Virus record (IMG/VR): IMGVR_UViG_3300019776_000652
Span: 1 to 45,530 of that record
Length of the DNA: 45,530 nt
From: a virus
Strand: one strand, 5' to 3'
A model generated the notes under the pieces. That model was not told the origin of the DNA, ran no database searches, and saw only the letters and a list, made by a program, of their open reading frames with translations. The translations under genes were made by a program, and so were the position numbers. Below, piece by piece: positions 14,626 through 21,677 of this stretch. Position 1 is the stretch's first letter. Every line of letters begins with the position of its first letter.

Positions 14626-15828
14626 TCAGCTTATGAAAAACGGCGCACCTGATCGGGGGCCTTGGCCTCCCGTGATGCTGTCCATAAGCATATCAGCCTC
14701 TTCAAGCGGGTTCCGGGCCGCTGCCAGACGAGTCTGGAGGTCGGCATTCGGGTCCGGCTGGCGGAGGCCTGCTAGCTGAGTGTGATCTCCACCGGCAAAG
14801 CCGGGCACCACAGGAAGCACAGGCCGAGGCGGGGCCGTCGGCAGAAGTGACTGAGGCGCGGGAGATCCCGTCAAGGGTGCGTGAGCGCTACCGGGCTGGG
14901 CCACGGCGGCAGGAGCGAATGCGCCGGCACCCAAACGGGCAGCGCATTGGCTGGCAACGATGAACTCGCAGTTCGGATGATCCAGAATGGCGAGGTCAGC
15001 GGGATTGTTGCTCTGGCGCAGCTCTTCCATGGCGTCCTCATAGGACTCGCGCAGGGGGCTGTTTTCTTGGGCCAGGGTGGGGAAAGTGGTGGTGGCAGTC
15101 TGCCAGGCCTGCTCAATGGCAGCCTGAGCGGCCTGCTGTTCGGCTGTCAGGGTGGCCTGATCCTGCATAAGTTGCTGGATCTGGAGAGCGGCCTGCTCGC
15201 GCACGGCCTGCGGTTGCAGACTCATGGCTTCAAGCTGAAGCGCTTCATACTGCTCGCGGTCAATGATGGAATTGAGTCCCTTCATCTCGGCGGCAATGGC
15301 TTCCATGCGAGCCAGGGCAGGGGAAAGCTCGACCGCAGGAGTTTCTGGGGCGGCAGGTGTAGGAGCAGCAACGGGGGCCGCTGGGGCAGTCGGCGCGGCA
15401 GGGGTCGCTGGATGGATGCCCAGTTTCTGTCGTGCCTGATCCACGGCTTCGTGCAGTGGCATCCCAGGGTTACTCTTCTTGAGCTCCGCCGCCAGCACAT
15501 CCACGTTGTCCGTGGGGATCAACCGCACCGACTTGCCAACGGCAATGCCCGGTGTGGTAGGAGCGGGCGCTGGTTCAGTCTTGGGAGCTTCCGGGGCAGG
15601 TGCCGCCGCCGGAGGTGAAAGTGGAGCAGGGGCTGGGACTTCAGGAGCCGCTTGGACACCGGGAGCGGCGTTTCCCCCAGGCTGTCCTTCAGGCACAGCC
15701 CCTGCATTGGGAGCCGCTGTTTCCGGCGCAGGAGTCACTACCGGCAAAGAGCCTTCACCCCCAAGCCCGACCCCTGCAAGCAGGTTGTCGGCTTCGGCGT
15801 TGAACTCTGGGGCGGCGATGTCACTCAT
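14626..15828 (-). CDS. Scaffolding protein candidate (400 aa)
   Basis: The N-terminal 120 residues are Pro/Ala-rich and disordered. A central helical block (VELSPALARMEAIAAEMKGL, then many Gln- and Ala-rich heptads) is followed by a Pro/Gly-rich tail. Acidic charge, coiled-coil middle and location directly upstream of the capsid candidate are the usual hallmarks of a phage scaffold that is removed during head maturation. No protease motif is present, so it is not a fused prohead protease. The role is inferred. Confidence 0.6.
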   Translation of the reverse strand: MSDIAAPEFNAEADNLLAGVGLGGEGSLPVVTPAPETAAPNAGAVPEGQPGGNAAPGVQAAPEVPAPAPLSPPAAAPAPEAPKTEPAPAPTTPGIAVGKSVRLIPTDNVDVLAAELKKSNPGMPLHEAVDQARQKLGIHPATPAAPTAPAAPVAAPTPAAPETPAVELSPALARMEAIAAEMKGLNSIIDREQYEALQLEAMSLQPQAVREQAALQIQQLMQDQATLTAEQQAAQAAIEQAWQTATTTFPTLAQENSPLRESYEDAMEELRQSNNPADLAILDHPNCEFIVASQCAARLGAGAFAPAAVAQPGSAHAPLTGSPAPQSLLPTAPPRPVLPVVPGFAGGDHTQLAGLRQPDPNADLQTRLAAARNPLEEADMLMDSITGGQGPRSGAPFFIS

Positions 15829-15894
15829 GGGTCTGGATAAATGCGGCTATGGGATGTGATGATTACTCACCGACAAGGGCAAGCAAGGGATTTG

Positions 15895-16437
15895 TCAGGC
15901 TTCATTCACGGAAAGCCCGCCTTCAGCCTTCACCAGATAGGGTTTCACACTGGCGGGAGGCTTGTTGTAAACCGGGCGTCTCACGGCAATGCAACGGTCT
16001 TTTTGGATGCGCGTGATGCACACTTTGTTTGACTGGTTTCCTCCCAGCACATGGTAGGCGGCGGCATCCTCCGCCACATACCAGCCCACATGCCCGCCAT
16101 TGCCACGGGCGAAGACAAGGCAGTCGCCCAGGCCTGCTTTGGGCGATTTCTCGCCAAACAGTGCCCAGTTTCGCGCCCAAAGCGGGTCTTTGACCACCAC
16201 TTTGCCGGATCGATGCGCCACAATGGCGGCAAAGAGTCCACACCAGGGAATGTCATCATCCCCATAGCCGATGATCTTCACGCCGGCGGCATTCAGTTCA
16301 TCCCGCCACTCAATGATCGTTTTGTTGCTCCCCTTGCCGACGACTTCGGCGGTGCCGTAAAGGCGTAGAGCCTCTTGAATGGTGCGGGGAAGCTGTCCGA
16401 GGGTGTCCAGCCAGGCGTAAAGTTTGGGGGCGTTCAT
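15895..16437 (-). CDS. Endolysin, C40/CHAP-like (TIGR02594 family) (180 aa)
   Basis: The catalytic layout of an NlpC/P60-CHAP peptidase is visible: PWCGLFAAIV places the nucleophile at C66, GGHVGWYV places the histidine at H116, and a polar residue follows near LGGNQSNKV (N134). TIGR02594 proteins share the PWC...GHVG...LGGNQ signature. It would cut peptide bonds of the cell wall during lysis. No signal peptide is present, so it needs a holin, and two small membrane proteins are encoded just upstream. Its ATG overlaps the stop of the 33-codon membrane gene. Confidence 0.8.
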   Translation of the reverse strand: MNAPKLYAWLDTLGQLPRTIQEALRLYGTAEVVGKGSNKTIIEWRDELNAAGVKIIGYGDDDIPWCGLFAAIVAHRSGKVVVKDPLWARNWALFGEKSPKAGLGDCLVFARGNGGHVGWYVAEDAAAYHVLGGNQSNKVCITRIQKDRCIAVRRPVYNKPPASVKPYLVKAEGGLSVNEA

Positions 16438-16535
16438 GGTTTATTCGTTCGGTTGGGGTCCACCAGCCAGAAAGTCAGGCCGATGATCAGCAGAATGCCT
16501 GCACAAATGAAAAGAAAAGCGGCGAGTGGGTGCAT
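16434..16535 (-). CDS. Tiny single-pass membrane protein (33 aa)
   Basis: The product is MHPLAAFLFICAGILLIIGL followed by TFWLVDPNRTNKP: one hydrophobic helix of about 22 residues and a short polar tail. Start ATG at 16535 directly follows a TAATCACC element, and the stop overlaps the endolysin ATG (ATGA). Its position inside the lysis group suggests a pinholin, holin modulator or spanin fragment; none can be proven. Confidence 0.65.
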   Translation of the reverse strand: MHPLAAFLFICAGILLIIGLTFWLVDPNRTNKP

Positions 16536-16543
16536 GGTGATTA
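16536..16543 (-). promoter_or_regulatory. Junction element TAATCACC before the 33-codon membrane gene
   Basis: The TAA is the stop of the DUF1353-like gene, and the element touches the next ATG. Confidence 0.5.
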
Positions 16544-17011
16544 CCAGCGCAGTTTACCTTTTGGACCGACCAAAGCCACGGCGGCGTGCCAGGCATTGGC
16601 CTTGCTCGGGCGGACCCCGTAGCGCAGCATTTGCAGTCGAAAATGCTCATGCACCACTTCGGGCGGTGGGCACTTGGGCAGGTAGCCGTTGAGCTGGGCT
16701 TTCAGCCACGGACTGGCTCCCGTCAGCAGATCACATAGAAAATCATGCTCCAGCGATGGCACACGCGCCAGCCCATCCGGCAGGTAATTGAAAGGTGGAC
16801 CCCAAAGCAGGGCAGGGGTGCTGGCTTTGTTGTAGCGATACCCCACCGGGATGCGATAGCCCAGGTGATCATAGCTCGGCACGAGCAGCTTGAATGAATG
16901 CTCTTCCTCCATCTCCCACTCCGGCCCCTTTGCCCAAGGCCAAAGGCCAAATCCTAACCCAGGATCACGAATGCTGCGGTCCCGTGGGTTGGGGAGTGAA
17001 GTAGGAATCAT
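16541..17011 (-). CDS. DUF1353-like protein in the lysis region (156 aa)
   Basis: The pattern IPVGYRYNKASTPALLWGPP followed by LARVPSLEHDFLCDL matches the DUF1353 arrangement (a G-x3-D/N-x-A-S-x-P motif, then an acidic or His-Asp block such as EHD). The family is common next to lysis genes in tailed phages; its biochemical role is unknown. Near the N-terminus, GLGFGLWPWAKGP is encoded by a repeat-like word, GGATTTGGCCTTTGGCCTTG. The start ATG at 17011 is 20 bases after a TAATCACC element. Confidence 0.65.
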   Translation of the reverse strand: MIPTSLPNPRDRSIRDPGLGFGLWPWAKGPEWEMEEEHSFKLLVPSYDHLGYRIPVGYRYNKASTPALLWGPPFNYLPDGLARVPSLEHDFLCDLLTGASPWLKAQLNGYLPKCPPPEVVHEHFRLQMLRYGVRPSKANAWHAAVALVGPKGKLRW

Positions 17012-17030
17012 AAGAAGCGGTTGTTGAAGT

Positions 17031-17038
17031 GGTGATTA
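17031..17038 (-). promoter_or_regulatory. Junction element TAATCACC after the holin-like gene
   Basis: The TAA is the holin-like stop codon, and CACTTC follows before the DUF1353-like start. Confidence 0.5.
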
Positions 17039-17476
17039 CTCATCCTGAACGATTCTGCCACGCATGGCGCGAGATCCTAAATGTTCAGGCGTGTGAAGGT
17101 CCTCGGCGTCCATGCTGCGAGTGATGGCCGTGATGCCCGCCCGTTCCCAAAACATATTCTGACGCTCAATCGTGGCCGCCAGATTGGTCAGCACCTTGGT
17201 CTGCTGGTCCATGCTGGCCTTTACTTGCTCGTTGCTCGTGGACTGTGTGATGGCTGCATAGCGGGCCAAAGTCAGGCAGGCCCAGGCCAACGCAATGACC
17301 ACCAGCGCCCCAAACGCCAGGAACCAGGTCGGAGCCTCAGTCACCACTCCGCCAGCAGCCGCCGGCAGTTGCCCCAGCAGCGACGCCACAGCAGCAGTGA
17401 TACCTCCGAGCAGCACCCCGATGGCAGCCATCACCTGCACGGGCAGGTCCAAAAGTTCGAGGAATCGGTGGATCAT
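17036..17476 (-). CDS. Holin-like two-TM protein with a C-terminal RAMRG tag (146 aa)
   Basis: Two hydrophobic helices (about 13-38, VMAAIGVLLGGITAAVASLL, and 50-70, FLAFGALVVIALAWACLTLA) are followed by a helical, charged domain with TERQN-like heptads. It lies just upstream of the DUF1353-like, tiny membrane and endolysin genes, so holin is the best fit. The C-terminus, EHLGSRAMRGRIVQDE, carries the same motif (residues 133-140) that separates domains in the 5605-residue protein. A holin would not need such a tag, which raises the alternative that this is an ejected or processed membrane protein. Confidence 0.55.
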   Translation of the reverse strand: MIHRFLELLDLPVQVMAAIGVLLGGITAAVASLLGQLPAAAGGVVTEAPTWFLAFGALVVIALAWACLTLARYAAITQSTSNEQVKASMDQQTKVLTNLAATIERQNMFWERAGITAITRSMDAEDLHTPEHLGSRAMRGRIVQDE

Positions 17477-17955
17477 AGGTGCGTAGCTTCTGTGATGTCT
17501 TGTTCTTTGGCGGCAGCGAACAGCGCATCCATGCCAGCCGAATTAAGGCCAATCAGAGTGGCAAAAAATGACGCCATGGGATGTGCGCGAGATACGGTGG
17601 TGCTGTTATTGTAATAGATCAGCGCGTTGCTTTTGTCTTGGCCCTCGGGCATGGAGGCAATGCCAGCAGCAATCGCCTGCCGCTGGGTTGCCGTCATTTT
17701 GAGAAGCAGGCTGCGCTTGGTAACGATGACAGGCGGTAGCGGCACAAGATCAAATCCTCGCGTGACCGTTTTGGCCTGCGTGTCGATATTTTGGGTGGCG
17801 CTGAGTGAGTGTGTGGCAGGGTTGTAATCCTCCGGCACGGGTTCTTGCACAATCTCAAAAATTTCATAATCCGCGGACAAACCGACAACTGGCTCGTTGT
17901 CGGAGCGTGGGTATGTCTTGAGGCTGGCCGTGGGCGTATGGTAAAGGATTTTCAT
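17473..17955 (-). CDS. Uncharacterised tail-region protein (160 aa)
   Basis: The product starts MKILYHTPTASLKTYPRSDN. A segment, ATHSLSATQNIDTQAKTVTR, is of a type often seen in small proteins encoded next to phage tail fibres. The C-terminal half is helical (LLLKMTATQRQAIAAGI). It overlaps the next gene by ATGA and abuts the LamG-like gene. A chaperone or cap for the adhesins is plausible but not shown. Confidence 0.55.
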   Translation of the reverse strand: MKILYHTPTASLKTYPRSDNEPVVGLSADYEIFEIVQEPVPEDYNPATHSLSATQNIDTQAKTVTRGFDLVPLPPVIVTKRSLLLKMTATQRQAIAAGIASMPEGQDKSNALIYYNNSTTVSRAHPMASFFATLIGLNSAGMDALFAAAKEQDITEATHL

Positions 17956-18647
17956 TAGGAATCTGGGAAGGCGGCAGTTGGCAGGCTGGCAGCACGCGCC
18001 ACACCTTTGGTAATGCGGAAATCGTCAATTCGGCCGTTGGTGGCAGAACCCATGTTGCCAGCAATGCCGATGTAAAAGGCTAGTGAAGACGAGCCAAACG
18101 TGCGTGAGCTTTGGCCGGTGGCTTGCGCATACTGCACGCCGTCGCGGTAAATGGTCCAAGTGCCACCTGAGCGGATGAGTTGTATGAAATACCATTGGCC
18201 CGTGCTGAAAGCGGTCGAGCCTGCGTTGATGCAAAATGAGCCTTGGCTATACACCCACACCTGTCCGTTGCTTGGCGTGATGGCAATGATGGACGTATTC
18301 GCCGTTGCGTAGTCCATGATGTATTGCGTGCCCGTGCCGGTAAAGTTCACCCAAAATTCAATGGAGAACGGCGCAGTGCCGAAATCAAATGCAGCGCTGG
18401 CCGGGCAAGATACATAATCGCCATTGCCGTCTAAAAGCAGAGAGGCGGTGCCAAACTTTGGGTTAGAAGTGCTGAGTTGCGCGTTGCCGTTGCCAGTGAA
18501 TGTCCTGGCGGCGGGGCCGTTGTCGGTAAAGCTTGTGGAGCCGTTTGTTCCATCGAAATGCAGCAAGGCGGAGACGGAGGCGTAATCTGGATCACCCCCA
18601 CCGCTGGCGGCAAAGTTGAATGGAGAATTTAGACAGGCAGCGATCAT
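17955..18647 (-). CDS. LamG/concanavalin-like adhesin (230 aa)
   Basis: From about residue 25 the sequence matches a laminin-G-like/concanavalin fold: ALLHFDGTNGSTSFTDN, then GTASLLLDGNGDYVSC, then FSIEFWVNFTGTGTQYIMDY, and WYFIQLIRSGGTWTIYRDG. It ends GRIDDFRITKGVARA, the typical last strand of this fold. Such domains bind sugars on cell surfaces, so a receptor-binding role is likely. It is coupled to the fibre gene upstream by an ATGA overlap. Confidence 0.75.
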   Translation of the reverse strand: MIAACLNSPFNFAASGGGDPDYASVSALLHFDGTNGSTSFTDNGPAARTFTGNGNAQLSTSNPKFGTASLLLDGNGDYVSCPASAAFDFGTAPFSIEFWVNFTGTGTQYIMDYATANTSIIAITPSNGQVWVYSQGSFCINAGSTAFSTGQWYFIQLIRSGGTWTIYRDGVQYAQATGQSSRTFGSSSLAFYIGIAGNMGSATNGRIDDFRITKGVARAASLPTAAFPDS

Positions 18648-19729
18648 GGGATAGTAGTGCCTACAAACGTGATGACGCCGCCTTTGCCTTTGTTGGTGCT
18701 GCCGACTTGGTCGATGGCAATCGCTATAATGTCGCCATTCGCGAGCGTGGTGGTGCTGAGGACTGCGGGTATGGAGGCGGTGTCAGTGCTCGTTTCGCCA
18801 GCGTCGATGGTGGGCTTGGTCGAGTAGATCGTTGTGCCGTTTTTCGTGACGTTAAACTGTGCGGCTGATCCCGTTGGAGCGGTCGTGCAATCCACTGGCG
18901 TGCTGGACAGGGTGGTTGCTCCGAAGCGCCACGTAAACGTGACCTTGGTGCCTGTCGTCCAGTCAGTCGTTTGGTCGCTGAAATACACCTGCAACCGCAG
19001 GGCTTCGTTTTGAAAGGTGGGGGCTGCTCCTGCACCATTGGAAGTGAGTTTTTGGCCTGCGGTTCCTGTTGGCACCAGTCCTGAAATGGGCAGCCCTGTG
19101 CAATTAGTGAGTGTGCCGCTTGATGGCGTTCCGAGGGGTCCGCCATTAACTACGGGAGAGCCAGCAGTTCCAATATTAACAGCCAGTGCCGTGCCTACAC
19201 CTGTGCCAAGTCCAGTGATAGTGCCGACGGCGGGCGCGACTGTGTTCGTAGTCACACCCGTAATTCGGCCTTTGGCATCGACCGTGATGGCCGGAATTGC
19301 GGTTGAGCTGCCAAAACTGCCAACGTTGCTATTCACGCTAGCCAACGTCACTGCTCCAGTGCTAGCGAGCGTGGCGTCTCCTGATGCCGTTACCGGCGCA
19401 TAGGCTGTCCCGCCTGCATTCCCAACAAGCATTTGACCGGCTGCTGGAGCTGTATTTGGGACAACCGAGGCTTTAGTTTGCGCGTCGTTTGTTACGTCCG
19501 AAAGTCCTACTTGAGCCTTGGTAACGCTGTGAGGATTGCTGGTGTTGCCTACATGGGAAGATAGTCCGCTGGCGGTAGTATCTGCGGTAGCGCCCTGGGC
19601 CGCCGTGGCAAAGGCGGAGGATGCTTCATTAGCGGCAGTGCCGAGGTTGTTTACGGCGTTGATGACTGCGTTTAAGGAAACGCGCACATCGTCTGCGCCT
19701 TCACCATCAATAATGTTGGAAATTGGCAT
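18644..19729 (-). CDS. Tail fibre (361 aa)
   Basis: A helical N-terminus is followed by the phage fibre signature HVGNTSNPHSVTKAQVGLSD and NVTNDAQ-like turns. Then come many Gly/Thr/Ala-rich repeats typical of a fibrous shaft (GTVGTITGLGTGVGT-like), and a C-terminal globular beta domain (about 240-361) that begins LRLQVYFSDQTTDWTTGTKV. The start at 19729 is a good ATG with no Shine-Dalgarno sequence. It probably carries the receptor-contact tip or presents the LamG protein. Confidence 0.75.
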   Translation of the reverse strand: MPISNIIDGEGADDVRVSLNAVINAVNNLGTAANEASSAFATAAQGATADTTASGLSSHVGNTSNPHSVTKAQVGLSDVTNDAQTKASVVPNTAPAAGQMLVGNAGGTAYAPVTASGDATLASTGAVTLASVNSNVGSFGSSTAIPAITVDAKGRITGVTTNTVAPAVGTITGLGTGVGTALAVNIGTAGSPVVNGGPLGTPSSGTLTNCTGLPISGLVPTGTAGQKLTSNGAGAAPTFQNEALRLQVYFSDQTTDWTTGTKVTFTWRFGATTLSSTPVDCTTAPTGSAAQFNVTKNGTTIYSTKPTIDAGETSTDTASIPAVLSTTTLANGDIIAIAIDQVGSTNKGKGGVITFVGTTIP

Positions 19730-19739
19730 GGTGGTTTAA

Positions 19740-20822
19740 TTATGAAGGCCAGAAAGCGGTGTCATCCCAAACGCCAGCGTCATTCCAAAAGCCCGTGGCG
19801 AGCAACCACCCAGCCGGCGGAGGAAGCGGCAGAGCGCTAAAAATAAGTTCATCACTGGCAGGAGTGGAAAAAGCGCCGTTTGTGGCGATGACTTTGTAGC
19901 CGTAATACGGGCCAAATCCGCCCGCCCAATCAACGGTGGAATCCCTGTAGGTAAGCAGGGTCTCGGAATCCAAAACCGAGTAAGTTCCTGAGCCATACGG
20001 CGGCGGATTTTCAGCGCGATAAAGGTCATAGTTTGTTGCTCCAGGTGTTTCGGTCCATTCCAGATTCACAGCCGATACATAGAACTCGCCTATGTCGGCT
20101 CCGTCTGCCGCTTCGCCCCAGCCCGTTAAAGCCGGGGCCTCAGACTCCCCCGGCAGGTTAATACTAGCCGTATTGCTAACTGGCCCCTCCCCTGCGTCGT
20201 TGAGCGGAGTAACACGGAAATAGTAGGTTTCTCCGCCTGCATCCGCAAAGCTGGCGGCGTAAGTGGTTGAGTTAGTTTGCGTAAGTTCGTTCCAGCCATC
20301 GGCACGGCCAGCGGTTTCAGAAACGATAGAGCCTACGTCACAACTGGCGGCGGTAAGCGGTGCGTTTTCGGTGGAGGTAAATCTCGCAACTCCGGCCCCC
20401 ATATTTGACCAGCCAGCTTTTATTACCAATGCCGTCGCAACTTCAGCCGCAGTGTTGCTATTGCCGATATTGACTTCAAATTTGCTTGTAACAGAGTTTT
20501 CTGGCTCGGTTTCTGTCCCGGTATTAAACCAATACAGGTAACTGACTCCTGTTGAGGCATAAACAATGATGTATTTTCCTTCTGCCCCAGTGACACATTC
20601 CGCTCCCGTTGGGCAACTATAGACCGTCTTTTGCGGCCTTGGGCTGCGCCAATCGGCTCGGTAAGTGAATCCTGGGCTGCTGGTCTTGTTACTGGGCGAC
20701 CAAGCAAGGTCAGCGGTTGTTGAGCCTAAATCCGCTGTCACTGCCAGCACGGGAGCCACGGTTGGCGGTGTGAGCACGGACTCTCCGGTAGCTGAGGAAC
20801 CAGTGCCGGAAAGGGTGATCAT
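19740..20822 (-). CDS. FN3-like tail or fibre protein (360 aa)
   Basis: Two fibronectin-type-III-like regions are visible: one near residues 20-60 and 195-225 (AASFADAGGETYYFRVTPLN), another near 245-330 (AVNLEWTETPGATNYDLYRA). The C-terminus, WLLATGFWNDAGVWDDTAFW, is a small Trp-rich tip often found at the end of phage tail proteins. It probably forms an outer tail appendage. The gene ends a few bases before the fibre start. Confidence 0.7.
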   Translation of the reverse strand: MITLSGTGSSATGESVLTPPTVAPVLAVTADLGSTTADLAWSPSNKTSSPGFTYRADWRSPRPQKTVYSCPTGAECVTGAEGKYIIVYASTGVSYLYWFNTGTETEPENSVTSKFEVNIGNSNTAAEVATALVIKAGWSNMGAGVARFTSTENAPLTAASCDVGSIVSETAGRADGWNELTQTNSTTYAASFADAGGETYYFRVTPLNDAGEGPVSNTASINLPGESEAPALTGWGEAADGADIGEFYVSAVNLEWTETPGATNYDLYRAENPPPYGSGTYSVLDSETLLTYRDSTVDWAGGFGPYYGYKVIATNGAFSTPASDELIFSALPLPPPAGWLLATGFWNDAGVWDDTAFWPS

Positions 20823-20833
20823 GACGCGCTCAG

Positions 20834-21214
20834 TTAGTTGTCAATGACGAGGTAGATCACCGCCACGCCAATGGCGCTGCCGGCTCCCGTGGTCACGCTT
20901 AGGCCCTCGCCTGGCTTGGTGATGAAAAGCGGTTCGGCACTTGGGTTGATGTTGTGCCCCATCAGCGCATTCGCCGCGCAGGAATGCAGGAAATCAATGG
21001 CGGTATTGCTGCCACTCGTGGGATCGCTTTCAAACGTCAGTGTGGTGTCTGTGTCACCGGCATTCAGCCGATACCCCAGCACGGCGATCTTTTTCAGCGC
21101 CACGGCCGCCACTACGACGGTGGTCGTGCCAGCCGCCGCATTTACGAACGCGCGCTGCGGGGTGTAAACGCGCCCCTGAAGGTCTTGAACTCGTCCGAAT
21201 CGTGGCATGCTCAT
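20834..21214 (-). CDS. Small beta-rich structural protein (126 aa)
   Basis: The product starts MSMPRFGRVQDLQGRVYTPQ and is dominated by beta strands with Gly/Ala/Thr turns (VNAAAGTTTVVVAAVALKKI, then LNAGDTDTTLTFESD). Size and composition suit a capsid decoration or tail-tip protein. No family is recognised. Two closely spaced ATGs (21214 and 21208) are possible starts. Confidence 0.55.
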   Translation of the reverse strand: MSMPRFGRVQDLQGRVYTPQRAFVNAAAGTTTVVVAAVALKKIAVLGYRLNAGDTDTTLTFESDPTSGSNTAIDFLHSCAANALMGHNINPSAEPLFITKPGEGLSVTTGAGSAIGVAVIYLVIDN

Positions 21215-21250
21215 GGTGTTTCAGAATAAAGGCTGGAGGGTATGTGTCAA

Positions 21251-21646
21251 TTACTCGTATTGGTCCGGCTTGGTGGCCATCACGGCGTCCGTTTCCTGCT
21301 GGATCTGTGCCAGTTCGGCCCGCAGGCTTTCCAGCTTCTCGCTGCCGCTGTTCATTTCCGTCTCAATTCGGTCCCGCAGTCGCCGCACCATTTTGCGCTG
21401 CGCCCGCAGGTTGGGTAGGTCAATCAGCTCGCAGGTGTCAATCAGTGCATCCACCTCGGCGTAAAGATCGCCAAGCAAACCTTTCGGCAACACGCTTTCA
21501 AAATCTGGGTCCGCCTTCATGCGCGCCCAGAATCCCGCCGCCCGTAGCTGCTCATTCACGCCATCCCGTCGGGCGGCGAGACTGTTCAGGATCTCGTCTT
21601 TCTGTTCGGCGGTGGTGCCAGTGGATTGGGGGATGTTCAGGGACAT
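21251..21646 (-). CDS. Helical structural accessory protein (131 aa)
   Basis: The product is nearly all helix, with MSLNIPQSTGTTAEQKDEIL at the N-terminus and a coiled coil near the C-terminus (EKLESLRAELAQIQQETDAV). Placement right after the portal gene suggests a head-tail or ejection accessory protein. The leader, 21647-21677, is made of TTGACC/TTTGACC words. Confidence 0.55.
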   Translation of the reverse strand: MSLNIPQSTGTTAEQKDEILNSLAARRDGVNEQLRAAGFWARMKADPDFESVLPKGLLGDLYAEVDALIDTCELIDLPNLRAQRKMVRRLRDRIETEMNSGSEKLESLRAELAQIQQETDAVMATKPDQYE

Positions 21647-21677
21647 GACAGGTCAAAAGGGTCAAAGGTCAATAAAG

